Below the pieces are notes generated by a model. The model was not told the DNA's origin and ran no database searches. It saw only the letters and a program-made list of their open reading frames with translations. DNA of 64,000 nucleotides, taken from positions 49,126-113,125 of the forward strand of contig JAFPUN010000002.1 in the NCBI GenBank assembly GCA_017395365.1, written 5' to 3'. This DNA comes from Bacteroidales bacterium. Lineage in GTDB: Bacteria > Bacteroidota > Bacteroidia > Bacteroidales > F082. The translations under genes were made by a program, and so were the position numbers. Positions 7,719 to 15,954 of the stretch are shown in pieces (position 1 is the first letter of the stretch; each line of letters opens with the position of its first letter).

Positions 7719-9370
7719 TACTTGCCGCTCAAGATGCTATGGTATTCATCCTTGCCGTTGGTGTTGAGCAGGATCTCAAAGGCGCGCTTTAAGTCAGGAT
7801 CGTCGTTAAGCGACGCGATGATACGGCCTTTTTGGTAATAATAACGGCCCACAATCTCGGAGCGTAATAACTCTTCGATATCTTTGCGGTTGCTGATCAA
7901 ATCATTTTCCTTCTCGGCAGCAAGATTCTTTTCCAACAGTTCAATTTGAGGCTTAATCTTGTCGAGATAGCCTTCCTCTTTGGCAGTCTTCTTCAACTTC
8001 TCAATGGCTTTTTCGCTCTCGGTGGTATAGGCAAACTTCTTGTCTTTCACAAACTTCATGAAGTCCTGATAAGTGGCCTCGTCGATCTGGAACGACTCCG
8101 CCGGGGCGATGCTCTTGTGTTCGTGGTAGAACTTATTGGCGTAGTCAAAGATATAGTTCTTGGCGAAGAGATAGGCCGTCACCGTGGCATAAGCATCTCG
8201 TTTCACTTTCACATCGGGCATAATGCCATGGCCTTCATAGACGGTGCGTCCGCCGAGGGTCTTGAAAGGCTTGCCGAGAGTGTCATTCTTCGTTTGCGTG
8301 GTATCTTTCTTATGCGAATAGTCAATCTCCTGGATGCAGCGACCGCTGGGGATGTAATAATGTGCGACAGTGACTTTCATCTGTGTGTTGTAGCTCAACG
8401 GCAGGATGTTCTGCACCAATCCTTTGCCGAAAGTCCTTTGGCCAATGATGACGCCACGATCGTAGTCTTGTATGGCACCTGCCACAATCTCGCTAGCCGA
8501 GGCGCTGTTGCCATCGACGAGGATGGCCAAGGGAATCTCCAAGTCGACGGGGTCGTTGGTGGTAGGATGAATGCTGTTGGCATTGGCGGCCTTGCCTTTC
8601 ATCGACACCACCGCTTTGGCTTTGGGGATAAACAAGTTGACGATGTCGACCGCCTCGTTCATCAGGCCACCGCCGTTACCGCGCAAGTCGAGGACGAAGC
8701 CTTTCAGCGTATGGTTCTTCTTCATTTCCAACAGTTTATCCTTTACTTCCTTGCCTGCGTCACGGGTAAAGCCACTCAACGCCAGATAGGCAACGCCGTT
8801 GTCGAACACCTTATAATAAGGTATATTGTCAATCTTCACCTTCTCGCGCTTCAAGGTCATCTCCAGCGGTTTGTCTTCCCCATAGCGCTTGATTTTGAGT
8901 TTCACCTCGGTACCTGGTTGTCCCTTCAGCAGGTTGCTGACCTCTTGGGTGTTTTTCTTCTTGCAGTCAACGCCGTTCACCTCAAGGATGGCATCGCCGG
9001 CAATGATTCCGGCTTTCTGTGCAGGCCAGCCTTCGTAAGGGTCGGAAATGCGGGTCAGCTCGCCGTCATATTGGATGAGGGCGCCAATGCCGCCGTATTC
9101 GCCCGTGGTCATGAACTTGGCGTTCTCGATGTCCGACTCGGGAATGAAGACCGTGTAAGGGTCGAGTCCGTCGAGCATGGCCTTGATGGCAGTCTCATTG
9201 AGTTCGCCGGGGTTGATTTCGTCAACATAGTTGAGGTTGAGTTCGCGCAGAAGGCTGTTGTAGATGTCAATGCTCTTGGCGATTTCGAAGTTGTTCTGCT
9301 TTTCTTGGGCAAGGAGTCCAAGGGGAAGGAGCAGAGCGAGGATGAAGGTAATAATTTGTATCTTTTTCAT
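7718..9370 (-). CDS. S41 family C-terminal processing peptidase (CtpA/Prc type)
   Basis: 550 residues from the ATG at 9370; the codon three residues earlier is TTG. Domain order is a signal peptide (residues 1-21, LALLLPLGLLAQ), an N-terminal helical domain, a PDZ domain (about 85-165, GEYGGIGALI), and the S41 protease domain. The Ser/Lys dyad is Ser291 in GNSASASE and Lys316 in FGKGLVQ, 25 residues apart as in Prc. LDLRGNGGGLMNEAVDI is the oxyanion and structural loop. It probably trims C-termini of periplasmic proteins. It is the first gene of a two-gene operon with the O-antigen ligase; the stop and start codons overlap. Confidence 0.93.
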   Translation of the reverse strand: MKKIQIITFILALLLPLGLLAQEKQNNFEIAKSIDIYNSLLRELNLNYVDEINPGELNETAIKAMLDGLDPYTVFIPESDIENAKFMTTGEYGGIGALIQYDGELTRISDPYEGWPAQKAGIIAGDAILEVNGVDCKKKNTQEVSNLLKGQPGTEVKLKIKRYGEDKPLEMTLKREKVKIDNIPYYKVFDNGVAYLALSGFTRDAGKEVKDKLLEMKKNHTLKGFVLDLRGNGGGLMNEAVDIVNLFIPKAKAVVSMKGKAANANSIHPTTNDPVDLEIPLAILVDGNSASASEIVAGAIQDYDRGVIIGQRTFGKGLVQNILPLSYNTQMKVTVAHYYIPSGRCIQEIDYSHKKDTTQTKNDTLGKPFKTLGGRTVYEGHGIMPDVKVKRDAYATVTAYLFAKNYIFDYANKFYHEHKSIAPAESFQIDEATYQDFMKFVKDKKFAYTTESEKAIEKLKKTAKEEGYLDKIKPQIELLEKNLAAEKENDLISNRKDIEELLRSEIVGRYYYQKGRIIASLNDDPDLKRAFEILLNTNGKDEYHSILSGK

Positions 9371-9400
9371 TTTCAATTATTTATTATTCGTATCAAGAGT

Positions 9401-9524
9401 TTCCCTTCGGGAATGGAGTACTCTTTTTTTTCGTTTTCGCGGCAGCTTCAAACAACATCCAACCCTTTGGCTTCTATTGCCGCCGCAATATAGACTTGTC
9501 CCTCCTCCATTCCCGAAGGGAATC
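9401..9524. repeat. Nested palindromic element, copy 1
   Basis: Outer arms TTCCCTTCGGGAATGGAG and CTCCATTCCCGAAGGGAATC enclose inner arms GCGGCAGC and GCCGCCGC, separated by a 32-nt loop. It fills the gap between the S41 protease gene and yidD and ends 2 bp from the yidD stop codon. Confidence 0.8.
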
Positions 9525-9526
9525 CC

Positions 9527-9757
9527 CTACGGGACTGGGTCATAGCCGCTACCGCCCCAAGGGTTGCACGAGAGGATGCGTTTGAAGGTGAGCCAGCCAC
9601 CCTTGAAGAAACCGTATTTCTCAATGGCCTCGATACCATAGTTGGAACAGGTGGGCGTATAGCGACAGCTGTTGCCAATGAAAGGCGACAATGTCACCTG
9701 ATAAATCCGAATCAAGAGGATCAGGAACTTAGCGGGTAGTTTTGCAATTTTTTTCAT
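9527..9757 (-). CDS. yidD: Membrane protein insertion efficiency factor YidD
   Basis: 76 residues from the ATG at 9755-9757. The YidD core is intact: [31 protein letters not shown], then [25 protein letters not shown], with the three conserved Cys. The protein is a small amphipathic inner-membrane-associated factor that assists YidC-dependent insertion. It overlaps the 3' end of rnpA by 29 bp, as in many bacteria. The last two codons and the TAG stop (CCG TAG GGG) lie at the edge of a palindromic repeat. Confidence 0.93.
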   Translation of the reverse strand: MKKIAKLPAKFLILLIRIYQVTLSPFIGNSCRYTPTCSNYGIEAIEKYGFFKGGWLTFKRILSCNPWGGSGYDPVP

Positions 9758-10139
9758 AGGTCTTGGCAATCTCCAGAACGACTTTTTCAGTCTTCTTGAG
9801 CATCTCTTCGTAGTTATGGATGACCGTAGCCGTATAGACTAACGCAACATCAGCGGAAATATTATCCCTTTGGCAGATTTCATAAAGGGCGGACTTGTTC
9901 TTGCGCCATGCCTCACGGATAAGGCGTTTCACGCGATTACGCTTGAAAGCATGATGGAAGCGTTTTTTCGATACCGAAACCAATAGACGGACCGTTGGCG
10001 GCCGACTATCGTCGTGACGGAAGAGGTAGATGGCCCGATAAGGATAGACTGAAATGCCCGAACCTCGGTCGAAGAGCGCCTGGATGTCGTTTTCCTTGCA
10101 AATACGCTCGTATTTCGGTAAACCTTCGGGGGCGACCAT
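9729..10139 (-). CDS. rnpA: Ribonuclease P protein component
   Basis: 136 residues from the ATG at 10137-10139. The RNase P protein signature is complete: [27 protein letters not shown], including the RNR RNA-binding motif. It helps the catalytic RNA remove tRNA 5' leaders. An upstream TTG at 10163 is not needed. It lies in the order hemD, rnpA, yidD on the minus strand, and yidD begins inside its 3' end. The usual rpmH neighbour is absent, as is common in Bacteroidota. Confidence 0.94.
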   Translation of the reverse strand: MVAPEGLPKYERICKENDIQALFDRGSGISVYPYRAIYLFRHDDSRPPTVRLLVSVSKKRFHHAFKRNRVKRLIREAWRKNKSALYEICQRDNISADVALVYTATVIHNYEEMLKKTEKVVLEIAKTYEKNCKTTR

Positions 10140-10168
10140 AGAGCAAAACGATTTGGTTGGCAACGCGT

Positions 10169-10933
10169 TTATTTCTTCTTGGTCTTTTTGTTTTCGGCAG
10201 CCACATATTCCTCAATGGCCATGGTTATGGAAGGGGCTGTTTGCGTGGGAGCGCGGAAACTGAGCGTGAAGCCAGCATCGACAATGGCTTGACATGTGGC
10301 ATCACCGAAACCTCCGATGGCCACATCACCTTGTTGGAAATCAGGGAAGTTCTCTTTCAGCGACTGGATGCCCATGGGGCTGAAGAAGACCAACATGTCA
10401 TAGTCATTGATCTTCACCACATCCTTCAGGTCGGCAGGCACGGTGCGGAATATCACGGCCTTGGTGAAGTTGAGCTTGGCGGCGGTCAGCAGGTCGATGG
10501 TGGCATCGGAACTGATGTCGGAGCAGCAGTAAAGGTACTTCTCGTCCTTGTGCTTCTTCATGATGTCGATGAGGTCGTTCAAGGTCTGGTTGCCGTAGAA
10601 AACCTTGCGCTTGCGATATTGAACATAACGTTGCAGATAGTAGGCGGTCGACTCGTTGATGCAGAAATACTTCAAAGTTTCGGGGACAGTATATCGCATT
10701 TCCTTGGCAACGCGGAAGAAATGGTCGATGGCATTGCGGCTGGTGAGGATGATGGCCGTGTATTCCGGAAGTTTGATGTGTTCCTGGCGGAGCTCGCTTG
10801 CCGTGACATCGTCAAGCTTGATGAACTTCTCAAATGTGAAATTCACGCCATATTTCTTCATCATGTCGGCAAAGGGGGTTTTCGAAATGTCTGCAGGCTT
10901 GGGCTGCGACACCAAAATCGACTTAATCTTCAT
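10169..10933 (-). CDS. hemD: Uroporphyrinogen-III synthase
   Basis: A 254-residue two-lobed HemD-type protein that closes and isomerises hydroxymethylbilane in tetrapyrrole synthesis. Recognisable segments are the N-terminal strand KSILVSQPKP, AIILTSRNAIDHFF (residues 59-72), CINESTAYYLQ, YCCSDISSDATIDLL, and DMLVFFSPMGIQSL (about 185-198). HemD sequences are weakly conserved. The call also rests on its position beside DUF4271 and rnpA, a standard Bacteroidota cluster. The extreme C-terminus is a Lys-rich tail (KKTKKK). It starts 30 bp before rnpA and is probably co-transcribed with it. Confidence 0.85.
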   Translation of the reverse strand: MKIKSILVSQPKPADISKTPFADMMKKYGVNFTFEKFIKLDDVTASELRQEHIKLPEYTAIILTSRNAIDHFFRVAKEMRYTVPETLKYFCINESTAYYLQRYVQYRKRKVFYGNQTLNDLIDIMKKHKDEKYLYCCSDISSDATIDLLTAAKLNFTKAVIFRTVPADLKDVVKINDYDMLVFFSPMGIQSLKENFPDFQQGDVAIGGFGDATCQAIVDAGFTLSFRAPTQTAPSITMAIEEYVAAENKKTKKK

Positions 10934-10998
10934 CTTTTTTCTTCTTTTTTAAGAACTAAAAACACTCAATTTTTCCCACCTCTGAATTGTATAACTCA

Positions 10999-11841
10999 TT
11001 AAAATACAGTTCCCTGACTAAAGTATCGCCAGACTGCAGTCACGAGCGTTGCAACGGGTGCGATTTCGAGGGCGCAAAAATACAAAAAAATATAAAACGC
11101 AGGTATTTTTGTTGAAACTCTCGTTTCAATCACCCCGATGACAAGCCTCACAATTGCCGCCAAACCCAACACTCCAACGCCAGCCCATACGAAGTATTTT
11201 GAGGGATTGTAGAGCAGTAGCAGCAGCAATGGGACCATGATGATAAGGGTAAAAATGGACACTGAGAATTGAACCGTCATCTGTCGGTCGACTGTCTCAT
11301 GGGTGTCGAAAAGCCAATTGACGATATGCAGGACGGCAAACCGAAGTAGCACCCATCCCGTCATGGCCGCGCAGATGATGCCAAACACACGCATCACATT
11401 ATAGGTGGACACATCGTGCGAGAGCACAACGCAACTCTTCTGAACGAAGAGCGCAATGAGGAGAATATAGCCCAACATGAACGACACACAGAGGAAACTG
11501 CGTTGCGGGTTCCATTCCCTGAGCAGTTGGTTGGTGTGTGCCACCCCTCCCGGCACGCTCAACACCTGACGGAACTGGCGGGGATAGAGCTGCTTGTTGA
11601 GCACGATGAGCAACAGCAATACACCCAACAACGCCAAGTTCCATCCCTGAAGTACCTCATACGACATCCTCGGCAGCGGAATAAGCGAGCCTTGGAACCC
11701 CGATGTGATAAAACTAGGCACAACACTATCGAGCGCCACGCTGTCAACAGCCTGCAAAGTGTCAGCAACTTGCACCGTATCAATGGGTTGAACCTTATCT
11801 ACAAAGGGAGGCGTGTAGAATATGTCGGTATACTGCGGCAT
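10999..11841 (-). CDS. DUF4271 membrane protein
   Basis: 280 residues. The N-terminal 75 residues are soluble with alternating VDTVQVADTLQAVDS-type sequence, followed by six or seven hydrophobic helices (about 82-98, 125-145, 160-180, 200-222, 225-245, 255-272). The segment LLREWNPQRSFL before the second helix and the C-terminal YFCALEIAPVATL are typical of DUF4271. Its function is unknown; it is consistently next to hemD in Bacteroidota. Here it is the first gene of the run DUF4271-hemD-rnpA-yidD, with a TATTTTTG promoter box. Confidence 0.85.
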   Translation of the reverse strand: MPQYTDIFYTPPFVDKVQPIDTVQVADTLQAVDSVALDSVVPSFITSGFQGSLIPLPRMSYEVLQGWNLALLGVLLLLIVLNKQLYPRQFRQVLSVPGGVAHTNQLLREWNPQRSFLCVSFMLGYILLIALFVQKSCVVLSHDVSTYNVMRVFGIICAAMTGWVLLRFAVLHIVNWLFDTHETVDRQMTVQFSVSIFTLIIMVPLLLLLLYNPSKYFVWAGVGVLGLAAIVRLVIGVIETRVSTKIPAFYIFLYFCALEIAPVATLVTAVWRYFSQGTVF

Positions 11842-11862
11842 GAAAGGTCATTTTTTCCGCTG

Positions 11863-11870
11863 CAAAAATA
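11863..11870 (-). promoter_or_regulatory. -7 box for the DUF4271-hemD-rnpA-yidD run
   Basis: TATTTTTG on the minus strand, 22 bp before the DUF4271 start. It is divergent from the pta promoter. Confidence 0.6.
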
Positions 11871-11878
11871 ATGGATTA

Positions 11879-11911
11879 TTTGCAAACCGACACAAAAACT
11901 TACTAACTTTG
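11879..11911 (+). promoter_or_regulatory. Promoter of pta-ackA
   Basis: TTTG at 11879-11882, 21 nt, then TAACTTTG at 11904-11911: a full match to the Bacteroidota housekeeping promoter. It leaves a 5' leader of about 75 nt before the pta start. Confidence 0.75.
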
Positions 11912-11992
11912 CAGTCTTATCTTGAAATGAACAATTAAACAATAATCAATCAACAAATCAAAGATTCAACGTAGTTAATTAAACATAACAAC

Positions 11993-13006
11993 ATGGATTT
12001 AATGCAAGAAATCATTGCCAATGCCCAAGCTAACAAACAGCGCATTGTGCTCCCCGAGGGCGACGAGCCCCGCACCCTGAAAGCCGCCGACCGTCTTTTA
12101 GCTGACGGTGTCGCCGACATCATCCTCATCGGTCCCGCCGAGAAAATCAAAGAGATGACCGCCGAGTTCGGTCTCCAAAACATCGGCAAGGCCCGCATCG
12201 TCGACCCGAAGAACAACCCCGACAAGCAGAAATATGCCGACCTGCTTTACGAACTGCGTAAAGCCAAGGGCATGACGCCCGAGCAAGCCGACGACCTGGC
12301 CCAGAATTTCATGTATCTCGGCATCCTCATGGTCAAGGCTGGTGAGGCCGATGGTCTCGTCAGCGGTGCCCGCAGCACCACCGGCGACATGCTCCGTCCC
12401 GCCCTGCAAATCATCAAGACCGTGCCTGGCGTGACCTGCGTCAGCGGCGCCTTCACGATGTTCCTGCCCGAGGGATGCCCCTACGGCACCAACGGCCGCA
12501 TGGTCTTTGCCGACTGCGCCGTCACGCCCATGCCGACGGCCGAGCAACTGGCTGAAATCGCCATCTGCACCGCCGACACCGCCAAGGCCATCGCCAAGAT
12601 CGACCCCGTCACCGCCATCCTGAGCTTCTCCACCAAGGGCAGCGCCAAGCATGAGGTGGTCGACAAGGTCATCGAAGCCACGCGTATCGCCAAGGAGCGT
12701 CGTCCCGACCTCGTCCTCGATGGTGAACTGCAAGCCGACGCCGCCATCGTGCCTTCGGTGGGTGCCAGCAAGGCTCCCGGCAGTGATGTCGCCGGCAAGG
12801 CCAACACCCTCGTGTTCCCCTGCCTCGAAGTCGGCAACATCGCATACAAACTCGTCCAGCGTCTGGCTGGTGCCGAAGCCGTCGGTCCCGTGCTGCAAGG
12901 CCTCGCCAAGCCCTGCAACGACCTCAGCCGCGGCTGCTCGATTGATGACGTTTACAAATTGGTCGCCATCACCTGCAATCAGGCTATCGCACAAAAACAG
13001 AAATAA
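11993..13006 (+). CDS. pta: Phosphate acetyltransferase
   Basis: A 337-residue single-domain Pta (no DRTGG or P-loop N-terminal domain), converting acetyl-CoA and phosphate to acetyl phosphate. Conserved segments are RIVLPEGDEPRTLKAA (residues 17-32), KAGEADGLVSGA (115-126), FADCAVTPMPTAEQLAEIA, ILSFSTKGSAKH and DGELQADAAIVP (about 243-254). It precedes ackA by 67 bp and almost certainly forms an operon with it for acetate and ATP production. A 28-bp palindromic repeat sits between the two genes. Codon use is strongly biased, as expected for a highly expressed gene. Confidence 0.96.
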   Translation: MDLMQEIIANAQANKQRIVLPEGDEPRTLKAADRLLADGVADIILIGPAEKIKEMTAEFGLQNIGKARIVDPKNNPDKQKYADLLYELRKAKGMTPEQADDLAQNFMYLGILMVKAGEADGLVSGARSTTGDMLRPALQIIKTVPGVTCVSGAFTMFLPEGCPYGTNGRMVFADCAVTPMPTAEQLAEIAICTADTAKAIAKIDPVTAILSFSTKGSAKHEVVDKVIEATRIAKERRPDLVLDGELQADAAIVPSVGASKAPGSDVAGKANTLVFPCLEVGNIAYKLVQRLAGAEAVGPVLQGLAKPCNDLSRGCSIDDVYKLVAITCNQAIAQKQK

Positions 13007-13013
13007 TACGCTT

Positions 13014-13041
13014 GTAGAGACGCGATTAATCGCGTCTCTAC
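13014..13041. repeat. 28-bp GTAGAGACG palindrome, copy 1
   Basis: GTAGAGACGCGATT pairs with AATCGCGTCTCTAC as a perfect inverted repeat. It lies between pta and ackA. The same-length palindrome recurs at 43967-43994 and, inside malQ, at 50675-50702. Without a T-run it is not an obvious terminator. Confidence 0.85.
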
Positions 13042-13073
13042 CTACACAATAATAACAACATCAACAATTCAAC

Positions 13074-14279
13074 ATGAAAATATTAGTCCTCAACTGCGGC
13101 AGTTCCTCCATCAAATACCAATTGCTGGAGATGGAAAACGCCAATTCATCGCGCCTGCTGGCCAAAGGCCTCTTGGAGCGCATCGGCCTCGAAATGGGCG
13201 AATTCACCCACAAATACAATGGCGAGAAATACTACGAGCAACTCCCCATCCCGAACCACACCGAAGGCATCAAGTTGGTGCTGAAGGCTTTGGTCGACCC
13301 GAAGATGGGTGTCATCAAAGACCTGAAAGAAATCAACGCCGTCGGTCACCGCGTGGCCCACGGTGGCGAGAAGTTCACCAAGAGCGTCCTCATCGACAAC
13401 CAAGTCATCAAGGGCATCGAAGACCTCTGTGACCTCGCTCCTTTGCACAACCCAGGCAGCCTGCAGGGCATCCACGCCATGGAAGAAGTGCTTCCCGGCA
13501 TCCCGATGGCCGCCGTGTTCGACACCTCGTTCCACAGCACCATGCCGCCTGAGGCCTACCTCTATGCCGTGCCTTACGAGTACTACGACAAGTACCGCGT
13601 GCGCCGCTATGGCTTCCACGGCACCAGCCACAAATACGTGGCCGAGAAGGCCGCCGCTTTCGTTGGCATGGACTGGAAGAAGTCGAAGATCGTGACCTGC
13701 CACCTCGGCAGTGGCGCCTCCATCGCCGCCGTCGAGTACGGCAAGTCGGTGGAGACCTCGATGGGCTTCACCCCCGTTGAAGGCCTCGTAATGGGTAGCC
13801 GTACAGGCGACCTCGACCTCGGCGCTTTCATGTACATCATGGACAAGGAAGGCTACACGACCAAGGAGATGAACACCCTGGTCAACAAGAAGTCGGGCCT
13901 CGTGGGCATCACGGGCGGCAAGCAGGACATGCGCGACGTGCGTGCCGGCAAGGAAGAAGGCGACGAGCGCTGCACCTATGCCTTCAACATGTTCGCCCAC
14001 CGCGTGAAGAAGTACATCGGCGGCTACATGGCCGTGATGAACGGTGCCGACCTCATCGTGATGACTGGCGGCATCGGCGAGAACGCCTGGTTCATGCGTG
14101 AAGCCATCCTCGAGAACATGGAAGGCCTCGGCATCGAATTCGACCCCTCAATGAACAAGGAAACCATCGGCGACGCTGGTGTGATCTCGACGCCTAACTC
14201 CAAGGTCAAAGTGGTGGTGTATCCTACCGACGAAGAGTTCGTCATCGCCCAGGACACCTACAACTTGGTGACGAAATAA
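13074..14279 (+). CDS. ackA: Acetate kinase
   Basis: 401 residues, full length for the family. AckA converts acetyl phosphate and ADP to acetate and ATP. Signatures are MKILVLNCGSSSIKYQL at the N-terminus (ASKHA phosphate-1 motif with Asn7), AHGGEKF, FDTSFH (about residues 146-151), RYGFHGTSHKYV with catalytic His/Arg region, HLGSGAS, and VMTGGIGENAW near residue 330. It is the second gene of the pta-ackA operon, downstream of a promoter at 11879-11911. Transcription probably ends at the hairpin at 14306-14369. Confidence 0.97.
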   Translation: MKILVLNCGSSSIKYQLLEMENANSSRLLAKGLLERIGLEMGEFTHKYNGEKYYEQLPIPNHTEGIKLVLKALVDPKMGVIKDLKEINAVGHRVAHGGEKFTKSVLIDNQVIKGIEDLCDLAPLHNPGSLQGIHAMEEVLPGIPMAAVFDTSFHSTMPPEAYLYAVPYEYYDKYRVRRYGFHGTSHKYVAEKAAAFVGMDWKKSKIVTCHLGSGASIAAVEYGKSVETSMGFTPVEGLVMGSRTGDLDLGAFMYIMDKEGYTTKEMNTLVNKKSGLVGITGGKQDMRDVRAGKEEGDERCTYAFNMFAHRVKKYIGGYMAVMNGADLIVMTGGIGENAWFMREAILENMEGLGIEFDPSMNKETIGDAGVISTPNSKVKVVVYPTDEEFVIAQDTYNLVTK

Positions 14280-14305
14280 GAAAATACGGAAATCGTGTTT
14301 TTATT

Positions 14306-14369
14306 GAACACGGATTTCACGGATGACACGGATCGGCTCCGTCAAATCCGAGAAATCCGTGTTCTTCTT
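14306..14369. terminator. Long inverted repeat acting as a bidirectional terminator
   Basis: GAACACGGATTT (14306-14317) pairs with AAATCCGTGTTC (14353-14364), with extra ACGGAT repeats in the loop and a T-rich right flank. It lies between the convergent ackA and YARHG-protein genes. The ACACGGATTTCACGGAT core is also a common dispersed repeat type in this phylum. Confidence 0.6.
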
Positions 14370-15512
14370 TTATTTCGACCAGAACTCAATCCATTCCCTC
14401 TCATCTTTGCTCATCTTGCTCATGTCGTCAATGTAGTCAGGATTGGGAATGTACCAAGCTGTCGACTCGAAGAATTTCTTCAGCCCTTGGTCCTTGAACA
14501 CATGGCCGCGATAAGCGAACGGAAGGTTCTTCATGATGCGTTTATCTTCCTTGGTCAGGCCAAAATCTTCGTCTTCAAAGGTCCATAAATACCATTTGGC
14601 ATATTGCCGTTTGACAGCATTCATCACGTCCGAAGCATTCCCATCGCCACCCCACAACATCATATTAGGGATAAACTTATAGATTTCCAATTCCCCTTCA
14701 GGATGGAAGTTCTTCTTATGATAAGAGATGCCACCTTTCTGCATGTGGAATAAAGGATCATTATTATATAACTCACCTCCGTTCGACTGTCTTCCCACGC
14801 CTTTCATGGTCCATTCGCTAGCGCTCTTGAAGAAGGTAGGACGAATGGCAAAAGACTCACATTCACCCATATCGACGTTTAGCGTAAAGTCATCGATCTG
14901 ATGGTTAGCCCAGCGGTTGGCGGCGGTCAGCACGTAGTCGAAATCATACTCGGCACCCACATAGGTCGACGCGTCGAAGACATAGGTGTGTTCCACGATG
15001 TTGAGGCCTTTCTTGAAGGTGGCATTAAAATGGTAGACAAACAAATACGGGATTCCTTCCATGAATTCCATCTCGCGTCCCAGTTCAAGCTCGCGTTGCT
15101 TCGAGAGCTCGTCGAACTTTCCATTGTGGTAATAACCAGTTTCATTGCCTTCGACATGCGACACCTGATAGTTCAAGCGCTCGCCATTGATGTACACAGT
15201 AAAGTCATGCATGTAGGGGTGGTCTACAAGTTTTTTGTATTCTTCTTCAGAAATATCCCAAGCACCGCTGGGCGGCATGGCTTCGAAACCCACCAAAAGC
15301 GTTTTTTCGTTACCAGGATTAAAGAACTCATAATAGACATGGACATGGATCATCCGATCTCGTCCCGTAATGTCAAGCACTTCCTTCTTCACCGAAATCT
15401 CGGTCTCGGTGATCGGAATCAGTTGGTTGCCCGACGTGAAGTATACGCCATCGTTGGCTTTCGCTCCAATGAACGAAAGAACCATCAATAAAAGAATGAG
15501 TGTTTTTTTCAT
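14370..15512 (-). CDS. Exported YARHG-domain protein
   Basis: 380 residues from the ATG at 15510-15512; the frame continues upstream but only there does a signal peptide appear (MKKTLILLLMVLSFIGAKA). The C-terminal 60 residues match the YARHG domain: LTKEDKRIMKNLPFAYRGHV, then FKDQGLKKFFESTAWYIPNP. The middle (about residues 25-290) is a beta-rich domain with DGVYFTSGNQLIPI near the start. YARHG domains are extracellular and presumed to bind the cell wall or polysaccharide. It is convergent with ackA and shares a strand with the small PAS gene 43 bp upstream. Function is unknown. Confidence 0.8.
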   Translation of the reverse strand: MKKTLILLLMVLSFIGAKANDGVYFTSGNQLIPITETEISVKKEVLDITGRDRMIHVHVYYEFFNPGNEKTLLVGFEAMPPSGAWDISEEEYKKLVDHPYMHDFTVYINGERLNYQVSHVEGNETGYYHNGKFDELSKQRELELGREMEFMEGIPYLFVYHFNATFKKGLNIVEHTYVFDASTYVGAEYDFDYVLTAANRWANHQIDDFTLNVDMGECESFAIRPTFFKSASEWTMKGVGRQSNGGELYNNDPLFHMQKGGISYHKKNFHPEGELEIYKFIPNMMLWGGDGNASDVMNAVKRQYAKWYLWTFEDEDFGLTKEDKRIMKNLPFAYRGHVFKDQGLKKFFESTAWYIPNPDYIDDMSKMSKDEREWIEFWSK

Positions 15513-15555
15513 GTGTAGTAGAGTTGAACGTTTAACTGTTTGATAATTGGCAAGG

Positions 15556-15891
15556 TTAACCACGGTCATAGTGCGGCATCTCGTCAGGTAGGATAATGGA
15601 AAACTCGATGAGTCCACCGACAACTTGCTTGGCGTCGTCCTCATACCAAGGCGTCTGGTAGATGAGTTTCTTCTTGCCTTTCTTCGAGATGGTGTAGACA
15701 TTGGTGGCAGCATCATCCAAGAGGTGACGTATGATTTGTTGAGAACGCTCGTTGTGGCACTTCATCAGGTCGCGCCCACGGGCATCGCCGTTCACCTCAA
15801 TGGAGCTGTCGTTTTGGTACAAGATTTCGCCGTCCTTGGCGCTGATCGTAATGGCTATATTAAGCCCTTTGAAATAATCGAGTTGATTCAT
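15556..15891 (-). CDS. Small single-domain PAS-like protein
   Basis: 111 residues with no signal peptide and no output domain. The fold pattern is that of a PAS core: GLNIAITISAKDGEILYQND at residues 9-28, then RGRDLMKCHNERSQQIIRHLL, and a terminal strand GGLIEFSIILPDEMPHYDR. The CH.ERS..I..L element is seen in small PAS proteins of Bacteroidota. It may bind a small ligand in the cytoplasm; partner and signal are unknown. It is divergent from the LptF/G permease gene, with the two -7 boxes only 9 bp apart. Confidence 0.65.
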   Translation of the reverse strand: MNQLDYFKGLNIAITISAKDGEILYQNDSSIEVNGDARGRDLMKCHNERSQQIIRHLLDDAATNVYTISKKGKKKLIYQTPWYEDDAKQVVGGLIEFSIILPDEMPHYDRG

Positions 15892-15910
15892 ATTGTGCGT
15901 ATTTTTTCGG

Positions 15911-15935
15911 CAAAGATAGAATTTTTCTAAATTTG
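15911..15935. promoter_or_regulatory. Divergent promoter pair, PAS gene and LptF/G gene
   Basis: On the minus strand TATCTTTG (15911-15918) serves the PAS gene. On the plus strand TAAATTTG (15928-15935) lies 20 bp before the permease ATG. The two promoters overlap. Confidence 0.65.
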
Positions 15936-15954
15936 CAGCGTTGTTTTTACAAAA

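Noticed and set aside
7946-9493. Long open frame of 515 codons on the plus strand
   Set aside because: It is antisense to the S41 protease gene, which has a complete domain set and catalytic dyad; the antisense protein has Val/Leu/Asp/His-rich shadow composition and no domain.
12098-14000. Long antisense frames opposite pta and ackA
   Set aside because: Gly/Asp/His-rich translations are typical shadows of highly codon-biased genes.
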